NCBI RefSeq assembly: GCF_033547155.1
Contig: NZ_CP137892.1
Coordinates: 1,116,001-1,180,000, forward strand
DNA length: 64,000 nucleotides
Direction: 5' to 3'
DNA from: Pseudomonas benzenivorans
GTDB lineage: Bacteria; Pseudomonadota; Gammaproteobacteria; Pseudomonadales; Pseudomonadaceae
Shown: one piece after another, positions 7,702 to 16,991 of the stretch
How positions within the stretch are numbered: the stretch's first letter is position 1
Layout: every line of letters starts with the position of its first letter
The notes under the pieces: generated by a model
Told to the model about the DNA's origin: nothing
The model's input: only the letters and a program-made list of their open reading frames with translations
Databases searched by the model: none
Translations under genes and position numbers: made by a program

Positions 7702-9171
7702 ATGAACAGCTTCGACCCCAGCATCGTCAAGGTACGCAGTGCCCATTTCATTGACGGAACCTACCGCGACGGCCTGCCGGGGCTGGAGGTGGTGCGCCCG
7801 TCCGATGGTCAGTACTACGCGCCGTTGCCCATCGCCGACGTGGCGCTGGTCGACGAGGCGGTGGAGAACGCCTGGCAGGCCTTCTGCCGCAGCGACTGGG
7901 CGACCCGTCCGCCGCGCGAGCGCACCCGTGTGCTGCGCCGCTGGGCCGATCTGATCGAGGCCGATGCCGCGACCCTGGCGCCGCTGGAGGCGATCGGCTC
8001 CACCCGTCCGCACAAGGACGTGCTGGCCTGGGATATTCCCTACGTGGCTGAGGTGCTGCGCTTCTTCGCCGAGCTGGCGGACAAGCACGGCGGCCAGGTG
8101 GCGGCCACCCAGCACGATCGTCTGGGCATGCAGATCGCCGAACCCTACGGTGTGGTTGGGGCTATCGCGCCATGGAACTTCCCGCTGAGCATGGCCAACT
8201 GGAAGGTCGCACCGGCCCTGGCGGCTGGCAATGCGGTGGTGCTCAAGCCCTCGGAACTGACTCCGTTCTCCATCCTGCGCTATGCCGAATTGGCGGTGCA
8301 GGCGGGCCTGCCGCCAGGCATCTTCAACGTCGTGCAGGGCGACGGCCGGCTCACCGGCGATGCCCTGTGCCGCCATCCGCGTATCGGCAAGGTGACCTTC
8401 ACCGGCTCCACCGGCACCGGTGCGAGCATCATGTCGACCTGCGCCAAGTTCGGCCCCAAGCCGGTCACCCTGGAACTCGGCGGCAAGAGCCCGCAGCTGG
8501 TGTTCGCCGATGTGCCGGACCTGCGCAAGACCGCCCTCAGCGTCGCCATGGGCATCACCGGCAACGCCGGTCAGGTCTGTGTCTCCGGTTCGCGGCTGAT
8601 CATCGAACGCTCGATCCTCGAGCCCTTCGTCGAGTGCCTGCAGGGCTATTTCCGCGAGCTGCGCCCGGGGCATACCTGGTCGGCGGAGACCAGCCTGTCG
8701 CCGATCATCTCGCGCCAGCAGGGCGAGCGCATCGACGGCATCGTGCAGCGCGCGCGCCAGGCCGGTGCCGAGGTGCTGGAAGGCGGCGGCCCGATCGACG
8801 GCCTCGGCGGTGCCTACTACCAGCCCACCCTGTTGAGCGTGGCGGACAGCCGCAACCCGGCGGTGCTCGAGGAAGTGTTCGGCCCGGTGCTGACCATCCA
8901 GACCTTCGACGACGAACAGCAGGCGCTGCAGCTCGCCGAGCATCCCACCTACGGGCTGGCGGCCGGGGTGCATACCGCCGATCTCAACCGCGCCCTGCGC
9001 CTGGTGCGCAGCCTCGAGGTCGGCACGGTGTGGGTCAACCGCTACGGACGCAGCAACGACCACGTGCTGCCCACCGGCGGCTACAAGCGTTCGGGTATCG
9101 GCAAGGACCTGGGCAGCGAGGCGTTCGAGGCCAACCTGCGGCACAAGAGCGTGCTGATCGACATCGGTTGA
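7702..9171 (+). CDS. NAD(P)-dependent aldehyde dehydrogenase
   Basis: A 489-residue protein starting at ATG 7702, with CGGAG 6 bases upstream; an in-frame codon at 7645 would add an unusual leader. Family landmarks: WNFPLSMANWK, FTGSTGTG, the general-base glutamate in LELGGKSP near residue 258, and the catalytic cysteine in GNAGQVCVSGS near residue 293. It oxidises an aldehyde to the acid in the cytoplasm. Position suggests either 2-aminoadipate semialdehyde from the kinase/phospho-lyase unit or an aldehyde released by the oxidase at 10153. It ends in its own terminator, so it appears monocistronic. Confidence 0.88.
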   Translation: MNSFDPSIVKVRSAHFIDGTYRDGLPGLEVVRPSDGQYYAPLPIADVALVDEAVENAWQAFCRSDWATRPPRERTRVLRRWADLIEADAATLAPLEAIGSTRPHKDVLAWDIPYVAEVLRFFAELADKHGGQVAATQHDRLGMQIAEPYGVVGAIAPWNFPLSMANWKVAPALAAGNAVVLKPSELTPFSILRYAELAVQAGLPPGIFNVVQGDGRLTGDALCRHPRIGKVTFTGSTGTGASIMSTCAKFGPKPVTLELGGKSPQLVFADVPDLRKTALSVAMGITGNAGQVCVSGSRLIIERSILEPFVECLQGYFRELRPGHTWSAETSLSPIISRQQGERIDGIVQRARQAGAEVLEGGGPIDGLGGAYYQPTLLSVADSRNPAVLEEVFGPVLTIQTFDDEQQALQLAEHPTYGLAAGVHTADLNRALRLVRSLEVGTVWVNRYGRSNDHVLPTGGYKRSGIGKDLGSEAFEANLRHKSVLIDIG

Positions 9172-9191
9172 TTCTGCTGCGCTAGGACCGC

Positions 9192-9224
9192 AACGGGCGC
9201 CCAAATGGGCGCCCGTTTCGTTTG
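9192..9224 (+). terminator. Intrinsic terminator after the aldehyde dehydrogenase gene
   Basis: An 11-bp stem, AACGGGCGCCC / GGGCGCCCGTT, with loop AAAT (9192-9217) is followed by TTCGTTTG. It lies 20 bases after the stop codon. Confidence 0.85.
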
Positions 9225-9457
9225 TGCAGCCCACAAAAGGCGCGTGGACCGCGGTTTTGCCCGCTTTGAGGGCGCCCCGCAAAGTCTGCTGAGGCCGGCC
9301 TGTAAAACGGCTTTTTGTGTCGAGGGGGCGGCGCTTTTAACCTCATCTGCTGGCGTCATGGTGCTGTAATGATCAGGCAGTGCAGCGCGACGTCAGAGTT
9401 TCCCGAGTGGAGTCGATGTTGACTGCAACAACTTCAACAAGACATCAGGACTGCGCC

Positions 9458-10126
9458 ATGAGCTTTCTTCGCCCCAAGTACATCACCTTCGACTGCTACG
9501 GCACTCTGACCAACTTCCAGATGGGTCCGCTGACCCGCGAGCTGTTCGCCGACCGCGTGCCCGCCGAACAGATGGACCAGTTCGTCCAGGACTTCGCCGC
9601 TTATCGCCTGGATCAGGTGATGGGCGACTGGCGGCCCTATGATGAAATTCTCAAGACCGCCCTCGCTCGGGTGTGCAAGCGCTGGGGCGTCGAGTACCGC
9701 GGCGAAGGCCAGCTCTACTACGATGCCGTGCCGACCTGGGGCCCGCATGCCGATGTGACGGCCGGTCTGGCGAAGATCGCCGACAAGATTCCGCTGGTGA
9801 TCATCTCCAACGCGATGGACGAGCAGATCATGTCCAACGTCGACAAGCTGGGTGTACCCTTCCACAAGGTCTACACCGCCCAGCAAGCCCAGGCCTACAA
9901 GCCGCGCCTGCAAGCCTTCGAATACCTGCTCGACAGCCTCGGCTGCGGCCCGGAAGACCTGCTGCACGTGTCCTCCAGCTTCCGCTACGACCTGATGTCG
10001 GCCCACGACATGAAGATCAAGAACAAGGCCTTCGTCGCCCGTGGTCACGAACAGCCGGGCAATGCCTGCTACGGCTACCACCAGATCTCCGACATCGGCG
10101 GCCTGCCTGCCCTGGTCGGTCTCTGA
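9458..10126 (+). CDS. HAD-superfamily hydrolase, haloacid dehalogenase type II-like (second copy)
   Basis: A 222-residue protein starting at MSFLRPKYITFDCYGTL; the ATG at 9458 follows CAGGA. It has the same motif series as the protein at 3117: FDCYGTLTNF, VIISNAMD, YKPR and HVSSSFRYDL. The two are clear paralogues, including the shared MGP...LFADRVP stretch after motif I. Here it leads into an FAD oxidase (10153) and a peptide-type transporter, so it is probably the first gene of that unit. Whether it is a dehalogenase or a phosphatase cannot be settled from sequence. Confidence 0.82.
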   Translation: MSFLRPKYITFDCYGTLTNFQMGPLTRELFADRVPAEQMDQFVQDFAAYRLDQVMGDWRPYDEILKTALARVCKRWGVEYRGEGQLYYDAVPTWGPHADVTAGLAKIADKIPLVIISNAMDEQIMSNVDKLGVPFHKVYTAQQAQAYKPRLQAFEYLLDSLGCGPEDLLHVSSSFRYDLMSAHDMKIKNKAFVARGHEQPGNACYGYHQISDIGGLPALVGL

Positions 10127-10152
10127 TCGCCACTTCGCACGAGGAGCTGGAG

Positions 10153-11427
10153 ATGCACAGCGATTCCTACTGGCTCGACACGGCGCCCGCCTTTACCGGG
10201 GCGCAGACCGGGGCGCTTCCGGCGCGGGTCGACGTGGTGGTCGTCGGCGGCGGCTTCACCGGCCTGTCGGCGGCCCGTGCGCTGGCCCTGAAAGGGGCCA
10301 GCGTGGCGGTGCTGGAGGCCGGCCGGGTGATCGGCGAGGCCTCCGGGCGCAACGGTGGTCATTGCAGCACCGGGGTCGCCCATGACTTCGCGGGGCTGGC
10401 CGCCAGCCTCGGCACCGAGCGGGCGCGCAGCTACTACCGCGCCTACGAGAGCGCGGTGCAGAGCGTGCTCGCACTGGTCGAGCAGGAGCGAATCGCCTGT
10501 GATCTCACCCGCAACGGCAAGCTCAAGCTGGCCGCCAAGCCCCAGCACTACGAGGGGCTGGCGCGGACCTGCGAGGTGATCCGTCGCGAGGTCGACGCCG
10601 AGGTCGAATTGCTGTCCGCCGAGCAGGTGCGCAGCGAAGTCGACTCGGCCGAGTTCCATGGCGGCCTGCTGCAGCGCAACGGGGTGCAGATGCACATCGG
10701 CCGCTTCGGCATCGGCCTGGCCGAAGCCGCTGCGCGCCATGGTGCGCTGGTCTACGAGCAGACCACCGTGCAGGGCTGGAAGGCCGCTGCCGGCGGCTAC
10801 CGGGTCGATACCAGCCGCGGCAGCCTGCAGGCCGGCCAGGTGCTGATGGCGACCGGCGCCAGCCAGCACGGCGGCCTGGGCTGGTACCGGCGGCGCATCG
10901 TGCCAGTGGGCAGCTTCATCATCGCCACCGAGAAGCTGTCCGAGGCGATGGTCGAGCGGCTGCTGCCGCGGCGCCGCTCCTACGTCACCAGCCGCACCAT
11001 CGGCAACTACTTCCGCCTCACCCCGGACAACCGCCTGCTGTTCGGCGGGCGGGCACGCTTCGCCATGTCCGGCGGCAGTTCCGACGTGAAGAGCGGCAAG
11101 GTGCTGCAGGCGGCGTTGACCCAGATGTTTCCGCAGTTGGCCCAGGTGAAAGTCGATTACTGCTGGGGCGGGTTGGTGGACATGACCTCCGACCGCCTGC
11201 CCCGCGCCGGCCAGCATGGCGGCGTATACCACTCCATGGGCTACAGCGGCCATGGGGTGCAGATGTCGGTGCACATGGGCCAGGTGATGGCCGAGGTGAT
11301 GGACGGCAAGGCCGAGGCCAATCCCTGGGGCGAGTTGAGCTGGCCGGCGATTCCCGGCCACTTCGGCAAGCCATGGTTCCTGCCGTTGGTGGGCGCCTAT
11401 TACCGGGTTCAGGATTACTTGCACTAA
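10153..11427 (+). CDS. FAD-dependent amine/amino acid oxidase (PuuB/DadA family)
   Basis: A 424-residue flavoprotein. The start has GAGGAG and GGAG immediately upstream. The ADP-binding fold is VDVVVVGGGFTGLSAARAL at residues 28-46, followed by EASGRNGGH, the hallmark of gamma-glutamylputrescine oxidase and related enzymes. The C-terminal FAD region includes GYSGHGVQMSVHMG. It oxidises a C-N bond, releasing an imine or aldehyde. It lies 26 bases after the HAD gene and 128 bases before an oligopeptide-type binding protein. The substrate is probably the compound imported by that transporter or a breakdown product. Confidence 0.85.
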   Translation: MHSDSYWLDTAPAFTGAQTGALPARVDVVVVGGGFTGLSAARALALKGASVAVLEAGRVIGEASGRNGGHCSTGVAHDFAGLAASLGTERARSYYRAYESAVQSVLALVEQERIACDLTRNGKLKLAAKPQHYEGLARTCEVIRREVDAEVELLSAEQVRSEVDSAEFHGGLLQRNGVQMHIGRFGIGLAEAAARHGALVYEQTTVQGWKAAAGGYRVDTSRGSLQAGQVLMATGASQHGGLGWYRRRIVPVGSFIIATEKLSEAMVERLLPRRRSYVTSRTIGNYFRLTPDNRLLFGGRARFAMSGGSSDVKSGKVLQAALTQMFPQLAQVKVDYCWGGLVDMTSDRLPRAGQHGGVYHSMGYSGHGVQMSVHMGQVMAEVMDGKAEANPWGELSWPAIPGHFGKPWFLPLVGAYYRVQDYLH

Positions 11428-11555
11428 ACGCCTTCAGGGTTAAGGAGAGTTACCGGCACCAGCGAGAGATTGTTGATTCACCGTCGTTTTGCGTTACCAG
11501 GTCGCTCCGCTCAAGCGGGCATTCGAACCTTCCCACTATCGACAGGTAGAACGAT

Positions 11556-13211
11556 ATGACTGACAACAAGAATAAAACCGAACCCCAGCTGATCAGTGGT
11601 CCGGAAAGCCAACGGATTTTCGAAGGACTCAATCGCGGCATGTCGCGCCGCGATGCGCTGCGCATGCTGGGTCTGGCCGGCATCGCCGCAGCCGGCGCAG
11701 GCAGCCTGTTCGGCCCAGCAGGCGAGGTATTCGCCTCGACTGCCACCGGCACCGGCACCGGCACCGGCAAGGGCAAGCGCGGTGGCCGCATCAAGGTCGC
11801 CAGCGCCACCAGTTCCACCGCCGATACGCTGGATCCGGCCAAGGGCGGGAACTACACCGACTACTGCCGCCACAACATGTTCTACAACGGCCTGACCACG
11901 CTGGACGATCAGCTGACGCCGCGCATGGCCCTGGCCGAATCGTTCGATACCAGCGACGCCATCTCCTGGACCATCAAGCTGCGCAAGGACGTGGTGTTCC
12001 ATGACGGCAAGCCGTTCACCTCGGCCGATGTGATCTACTCGCTGAACCGTCACAAGGTGCCGGAGCTCGGTTCCAAGGTGCTGACCATCGCCAAGCAGCT
12101 CGAGGAGGTCAAGGCCGTCGGCCCGCACGAGGTGCAGATCCGCCTGAGCAGCCCCAACGCCGACCTGCCGGCCCTGCTCGCCACCACGCATTTCCTCATC
12201 GTGCGCGACGGCACCACCGATTTCACCCTTGCCAACGGCACCGGGCCGTTCAAGTGCGCCGAGTTCCAGCCGGGTGTGCGCTCGATCGCCAAGCGCAACG
12301 ACAGCTACTGGAAGCCGGGTCTACCCTACCTCGACGAGATCGAGTTCTTCGCCATTCCCGACGAGGCGGCGCGCATCAGTGCCCTGCTGGCCGGTGACGT
12401 GGACCTGATCAACCCGATCAACCCGCGTTCGGTTTCGCGCATCCAGGACAACCCCAAGGTCTCCCTGATGGAGACCAAGACCGGTGGCTACACCAACCTG
12501 GTGCTGCGCGACGAGCTGGGCCCGGTGCAGAACCCGGACTTCGTCCTGGCCATGAAGCACCTGCTCGATCGCAAGCAGATCAATCGGGTCGCCTTCCGCG
12601 GTTACGGCGCCATCGCCAACGACCAGCCGATCGCCCCGAGCAACCGTTACTACTTCGCCGGTCTGCCGCAACGCGAGTTCGACCCGGAGAAGGCCAAGTT
12701 CCACCTGCAGAAATCCGGCATGGCCGGACGCACCCTGCCCCTGGTGTGTTCCGATGCTGCGACCGGCTCGGTGGATATCGCCCAGTTGCTGCAGCTGTCG
12801 GGCCAGCAGATCGGCCTCAAGCTCGATCTCAAACGCGTGCCGTCGGACGGCTACTGGTCCAACCACTGGATGAAGCACCCGCTGGGCTTCGGCAACATCG
12901 GTACGCGGCCCACCGCCGACCTGATGTTCAGCCTGTTCTTCCAATCCGACGCCGGCATGAACGAGTCGGGCTGGAAGAACGAGCAGTTCGACCAGCTGCT
13001 GCTTGCCGCCCGCGGCGAAACCGACGACGCCAAGCGCAAGCAGATGTACGCCGACATGCAGGTGCTGGTGCATGAGCACTGCGGTATCGGCATCCCGCAG
13101 TTCAACAGCAGCCTCGACGGCCACAACGCCAAGCTGAAAGGACTCTCGCCGCATCCGCTCGGCGGCCTGATGGGCTACATGTTCGCCGAACACGTCTGGC
13201 TGGATGCCTGA
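11556..13211 (+). CDS. ABC transporter substrate-binding protein, family 5 (peptide/opine type), Tat-exported
   Basis: A 551-residue periplasmic binding protein of the DppA/OppA family. Residues 28-55 carry a twin-arginine signal, MSRRDALRMLGLAG, and a hydrophobic stretch. A threonine-glycine repeat linker then precedes the mature domain (GGRIKVASATSSTADTLDPAKG). Internal landmarks are LRKDVVFHDGKPF and SADVIYSLNRH, typical of the family. It should capture a peptide or peptide-like ligand for the permease and ATPase genes that follow. Tat export of a family 5 protein is less usual than Sec. The adjacent oxidases and deacylase suggest an N-substituted amino acid as ligand. Confidence 0.9.
   Translation: MTDNKNKTEPQLISGPESQRIFEGLNRGMSRRDALRMLGLAGIAAAGAGSLFGPAGEVFASTATGTGTGTGKGKRGGRIKVASATSSTADTLDPAKGGNYTDYCRHNMFYNGLTTLDDQLTPRMALAESFDTSDAISWTIKLRKDVVFHDGKPFTSADVIYSLNRHKVPELGSKVLTIAKQLEEVKAVGPHEVQIRLSSPNADLPALLATTHFLIVRDGTTDFTLANGTGPFKCAEFQPGVRSIAKRNDSYWKPGLPYLDEIEFFAIPDEAARISALLAGDVDLINPINPRSVSRIQDNPKVSLMETKTGGYTNLVLRDELGPVQNPDFVLAMKHLLDRKQINRVAFRGYGAIANDQPIAPSNRYYFAGLPQREFDPEKAKFHLQKSGMAGRTLPLVCSDAATGSVDIAQLLQLSGQQIGLKLDLKRVPSDGYWSNHWMKHPLGFGNIGTRPTADLMFSLFFQSDAGMNESGWKNEQFDQLLLAARGETDDAKRKQMYADMQVLVHEHCGIGIPQFNSSLDGHNAKLKGLSPHPLGGLMGYMFAEHVWLDA
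11745..11768 (+). repeat. Four tandem ACCGGC hexamers inside the binding-protein gene
   Basis: Four exact in-frame ACCGGC units encode alternating Thr-Gly just after the Tat signal. Being in frame, gain or loss of units would only change linker length. Confidence 0.85.
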
Positions 13212-13230
13212 GCGCCGGTTCGCTAACCAT

Positions 13231-13262
13231 GGCGCCGCCTGCAGGGAATCGCAGGCGGTGCC
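13231..13262 (+). other. Intercistronic hairpin between binding-protein and permease genes
   Basis: A 12-bp stem, GGCGCCGCCTGC / GCAGGCGGTGCC, with an 8-base loop and one G-U pair lies between the stop at 13211 and the next start at 13284. No T-run follows. Such hairpins commonly stabilise binding-protein mRNA and lower permease expression, which is the likely role here. Confidence 0.7.
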
Positions 13263-13283
13263 ATAGAATAAAAGGGTTCAGTT

Positions 13284-14237
13284 ATGAACAGCACTATTGC
13301 GCGCCTTGTTGCCAGTCGGCTGGCTATAGGTGTGCTCACACTGCTTATCGTGTCGCTGGTGGTGTTTTTTCTCACCAGCTTGCTGCCGGGTGATGCGGTT
13401 CAGGAACAGCTCGGTCAGGAAGCGACTCCAGAGGCGGTGGCGGCGCTGCGCGCGCTGTTAGGTCTGGACCAACCCCTGCACCTGCGTTACCTGAACTGGC
13501 TGGGCGGGTTGGTTACCGGCAATCCCGGAATTTCCCTGGTCAACGGCATGGCGGTCGACGAAATGATCGCGGGCCGGTTGCCCAATAGCCTGCGCCTGGC
13601 AGCGATCGCCGCGCTGGTCTCGGTGCCGCTGGCGCTGACCATCGGCATCCTCTCGGCGATGTACCGCGGCTCGATCTTCGACCGTTACAGCAACATGGCG
13701 GCGGTGTTCGCCGTGTCCGTGCCGGAATTTCTCATCGCCACCATCGCCGTGCTGATCTTCGCCGTGAAGCTGGGTTGGTTGTCGGCCTTGTCGCGCGACG
13801 TCGAGGTCGAGACCTTCGGCGAGCTGGTGCAGGTCTACGCCATGCCGGTGCTGACCCTGTGCTGCGTGCTGACCGCACAGATGGCGCGCATGACCCGCGC
13901 GGCGGTGATCGATCAGCTCAGCAGCTCCTATGTCGAAATGGCGATCCTCAAAGGGGCACGACCGATCCGCGTGGTGCTGCGTCATGCGCTGCCCAATGCG
14001 ATCGGGCCGATCGCCAACGCCGTGGCGCTGAGCCTGTCGTACCTGCTCGGCGGCGTGGTCATCGTCGAGTCGATCTTCAACTATCCGGGCGTCGCGACGC
14101 TGTTGGTCAACGGCGTGATTACCCGTGATATCCCGCTGGTACAGGCGTGCGTGATGCTGTTTAGCCTTGGTTTTCTGGTGCTGGTGCTGCTCGCCGACCT
14201 CTGTGCAATCCTTTCCAACCCGAGGCTGCGTAAATGA
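13284..14237 (+). CDS. ABC transporter permease, DppB/NikB type
   Basis: A 317-residue inner-membrane protein. It has an N-terminal membrane helix (IGVLTLLIVSLVVFFLTSLL), the characteristic LPGDAVQEQLGQEATPEAVAALR-type periplasmic segment, and about six membrane segments in all. The cytoplasmic EAA-like loop is near KGARPIRVVLRHALPNAIGP. It pairs with the DppC-type permease starting at its stop codon. Together with the binding protein at 11556 and the ATPase at 15162 it forms a complete peptide/opine importer. Confidence 0.92.
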   Translation: MNSTIARLVASRLAIGVLTLLIVSLVVFFLTSLLPGDAVQEQLGQEATPEAVAALRALLGLDQPLHLRYLNWLGGLVTGNPGISLVNGMAVDEMIAGRLPNSLRLAAIAALVSVPLALTIGILSAMYRGSIFDRYSNMAAVFAVSVPEFLIATIAVLIFAVKLGWLSALSRDVEVETFGELVQVYAMPVLTLCCVLTAQMARMTRAAVIDQLSSSYVEMAILKGARPIRVVLRHALPNAIGPIANAVALSLSYLLGGVVIVESIFNYPGVATLLVNGVITRDIPLVQACVMLFSLGFLVLVLLADLCAILSNPRLRK

Positions 14238-15160
14238 AACCGAACACTATTCCACCGAAAGCGAGCGTAGCGGGCGGCAGGAGTAATGCGCTGCCGGCGG
14301 ATGGGCTGGAGCACGACAAGGCGCCCGCCCAGGTGACCCGCAAGCGCCGCTTCTCGTTGTCCGTCGGCGGTGTCATCGGCCTGCTGCTCGTGGCGTTCTG
14401 GGGGTTGATGGCCTTCATCGGTCCGCTGATCGCGCCCCACGATGCCAACGCCCTGGTCAGCGACGACTTCTTCGGCCCGCTCAGCCTGGAGTATCCGCTG
14501 GGCACCGATTTCCTGGGCCGCGACATTCTCAGCCGGCTGCTGCACGGGGCGCCCTACACCATCGGCGTGGCGTTGCTGGGAACGGCGCTGGCCTGCACGG
14601 CCGGCCTGGTCCTGGCCCTGGTGGCGGCGGCCTCCGGTGGCTGGATCGATGCCGCCATCAGCCGCATCCAGGACACGCTGATCGCCATTCCCAACAAGAT
14701 CTTCGCCCTGCTGATGGTGGCCTCGTTCGGCTCCTCGGTACCGGTGTTGCTGTTGATGGCCGCCTTCGCCTATATGCCGGGCTCCTTCCGTATCGCCCGT
14801 GCCTCGGCGGTGAACGTCATGACCATGGACTTCGTCCGGGTCGCCCGCACCCGTGGCGAGGCCATGCCCTACATCATCTTCATCGAGGTGCTGCCGAACA
14901 TGCTGCGCCCGGTGATGACCGATTTCGGCCTGCGCTTCGTGTATGTGGTGCTGCTGCTCAGCGCGATGAGCTTCCTCGGCCTGGGCATCCAGCCGCCGGA
15001 TGCCGACTGGGGCTCGCTGGTGCGCGAGAACATCCTCGGTCTGGGCGAGGGCGCTCCGGCCGTGCTGGTACCGGCGGTCGCCATCGCCACCCTGACCATG
15101 GGGGTCAACCTGCTCATCGACAGCTTCGGCGGTCGGTCCAAGCGCGAGACGGAGAAGTGA
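14234..15160 (+). CDS. ABC transporter permease, DppC/NikC type
   Basis: A 308-residue protein overlapping the DppB-type gene by ATGA. It has a long cytoplasmic N-terminus, then a membrane helix (GGVIGLLLVAFWGLMAFIG). LGTDFLGRDILSRLLHGA is the standard DppC/OppC signature, and the EAA-like loop is near RTRGEAMPYIIFIEVLPNML. It is the second half of the membrane channel. The ATPase gene follows one base after its stop, so translation is probably coupled. Confidence 0.92.
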   Translation: MKPNTIPPKASVAGGRSNALPADGLEHDKAPAQVTRKRRFSLSVGGVIGLLLVAFWGLMAFIGPLIAPHDANALVSDDFFGPLSLEYPLGTDFLGRDILSRLLHGAPYTIGVALLGTALACTAGLVLALVAAASGGWIDAAISRIQDTLIAIPNKIFALLMVASFGSSVPVLLLMAAFAYMPGSFRIARASAVNVMTMDFVRVARTRGEAMPYIIFIEVLPNMLRPVMTDFGLRFVYVVLLLSAMSFLGLGIQPPDADWGSLVRENILGLGEGAPAVLVPAVAIATLTMGVNLLIDSFGGRSKRETEK

Positions 15161-15161
15161 G

Positions 15162-16991
15162 ATGAACGAAATCGTCAGGGTAAGCGGTCTGCGAGTGGCC
15201 GCACGCAACGAAGAAGGCATCGACGTCCCCATCGTGCACGGCGCCGATTTCAGCCTGAACAAGGGCGAGGTGCTGGCGCTGATCGGCGAGTCCGGCTCGG
15301 GCAAGAGCACCATCGCGCTGTCGCTGATGGGCTACGCGCGCGCCGGCTGCCGCATCGTCGGCGGTTCGGTGCGCATCGGCGACGTCGACGTGCTCAAGCT
15401 GTCGAACGCCGAGCTGGCCAAGTTGCGCGGCCGCACCGTGGCCTATATCGCGCAGAGCGCGGCCGCGGCGTTCAACCCGTCGAAGAGCATCATGGAACAG
15501 GTGATCGAAAGCGCCCTGATCCATGGCGTGCTGACGCGGCAGCAGGCGCAGGCCAAGGCGGTGGAGCTGTTTCGCGCGCTGGCGCTGCCGGAGCCCGAGC
15601 GCATCGGCGCGCGCTACCCGCACCAGGTCTCCGGCGGGCAGCTGCAGCGGCTGATGGCGGCCATGGCGCTGATCACCGATCCGGCGCTGGTGATTCTCGA
15701 CGAGCCGACCACGGCGCTGGACGTCACCACCCAGATCGAAGTGCTGCGCGCGTTCAAGCAGGTGGTGCGCGAGCGCGACACCACGGCGATCTACGTGTCC
15801 CACGATCTGGCCGTGGTGGCGCAGATGGCCGACCGCATCATCGTCCTGCGCGATGGCCAGATCCAGGAGAACAGCCGCACCGAGCAGATCCTCGAAGAAC
15901 CCGAGCACCCCTATACCCGCAGCCTGCTGGCGGCGATGAAGCCGGCGGCGAACACCGTGGGTGAACAGGAGATCGCTGCCGCGGAAGAGGGGCTGCTGCT
16001 CGAGGTGCGGGGCCTGGATATCTGCTACGGCAGCAAGCAGGTGCTGCACGGTGTCGATCTGAAGATCCGCCGCGGTGAGGCGGTGGGCGTGATCGGCGAA
16101 TCGGGCTCGGGCAAGACCACTCTGGCGCAGGCCATCGCCGGCCTGGCCGAACCGTCCGCCGGGCAGATCCTGCTGGACGGCCAGCCGCTCAGCCGCTCGC
16201 TGGCCGGGCGCACGCGCGAGCAGTTCCGCCGCGTGCAGTACGTGTTCCAGAACGCCGACACCGCGCTCAATCCCAAGCACAGCATCGAGGATATCCTCGG
16301 CCGCCCGCTGCGTTTCTACCACGGCATGAAGGGCGCGCAGCAGCGACGACGGATGGCCGAGCTGCTGGACCTGGTGCAGCTGCCGGCGAGCATCGCGCAG
16401 CGCCGCCCGGGCGAGCTGTCCGGCGGCCAGAAGCAGCGCATCAACCTGGCGCGGGCGCTGGCGGCGGAGCCGGATCTGATCCTCTGCGACGAGGTCACCT
16501 CGGCGCTGGATACGGTGGTCGGCGCCGCGATCCTCGAGTTGCTGCGCGACCTGCGTCGCGAGCTGGGGGTCTCCTACCTCTTTATCAGCCACGACATCTC
16601 CACCGTGCGCGCGCTGTGCGACGACATCGTGGTGATGTACAGCGGACACAAGGTCGAGGCGGGCAACCAGCAGGCCTTCGCCCAGGTGCCGTTCCACCCC
16701 TACACCGACCTGTTGATCAACTCGGTGCCTGAGCTGCGCCAGGGCTGGCTGGAGAGCTGCGGGGCCAACTACGCCGCGTTGCCGCGAATCGGCGAGCCGG
16801 CCGCCGGGGTCAAGCTCTGCCCCTTCCTCAACCGTTGCCCGGTGCGGGTCGACGGCCTGTGCAATCGCAGCATGCCGCCGCGCAGCGGCATCGCCGGCGG
16901 CAGCGAGGTGCTCTGCCACCACGGCAGCGCCGAGCTGCTCAAGGCGCAGCAGGGCGTGAATAGCATCAAGCTGGTGGGTACCTACGCGTGA
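15162..16991 (+). CDS. Fused double ATPase of a Dpp/Opp-type ABC transporter
   Basis: A 609-residue cytoplasmic protein with two complete ABC cassettes in one chain, equivalent to DppD plus DppF. The first half has Walker A GESGSGKST, signature VSGGQLQRL and Walker B VILDEPTTALD. The second has GESGSGKTT, LSGGQKQRIN and LILCDEVTSALD. The C-terminal oligopeptide-transporter tail carries clustered cysteines (CPFLNRCPVRVDGLC). It energises the importer at 11556-15160. Its stop overlaps a GTG start for the small 2Fe-2S protein, linking transport and oxidation genes in one operon. Confidence 0.93.
   Translation: MNEIVRVSGLRVAARNEEGIDVPIVHGADFSLNKGEVLALIGESGSGKSTIALSLMGYARAGCRIVGGSVRIGDVDVLKLSNAELAKLRGRTVAYIAQSAAAAFNPSKSIMEQVIESALIHGVLTRQQAQAKAVELFRALALPEPERIGARYPHQVSGGQLQRLMAAMALITDPALVILDEPTTALDVTTQIEVLRAFKQVVRERDTTAIYVSHDLAVVAQMADRIIVLRDGQIQENSRTEQILEEPEHPYTRSLLAAMKPAANTVGEQEIAAAEEGLLLEVRGLDICYGSKQVLHGVDLKIRRGEAVGVIGESGSGKTTLAQAIAGLAEPSAGQILLDGQPLSRSLAGRTREQFRRVQYVFQNADTALNPKHSIEDILGRPLRFYHGMKGAQQRRRMAELLDLVQLPASIAQRRPGELSGGQKQRINLARALAAEPDLILCDEVTSALDTVVGAAILELLRDLRRELGVSYLFISHDISTVRALCDDIVVMYSGHKVEAGNQQAFAQVPFHPYTDLLINSVPELRQGWLESCGANYAALPRIGEPAAGVKLCPFLNRCPVRVDGLCNRSMPPRSGIAGGSEVLCHHGSAELLKAQQGVNSIKLVGTYA

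Noticed and set aside
7597..9282. 561-codon minus frame opposite the aldehyde dehydrogenase
   Set aside because: Shadow of the dehydrogenase, rich in Arg/Gly/His/Gln, no ribosome site or domain.
15114..16922. Roughly 600-codon minus frame opposite the fused ABC ATPase
   Set aside because: Complement of a well-supported gene; composition is that of an antisense shadow.
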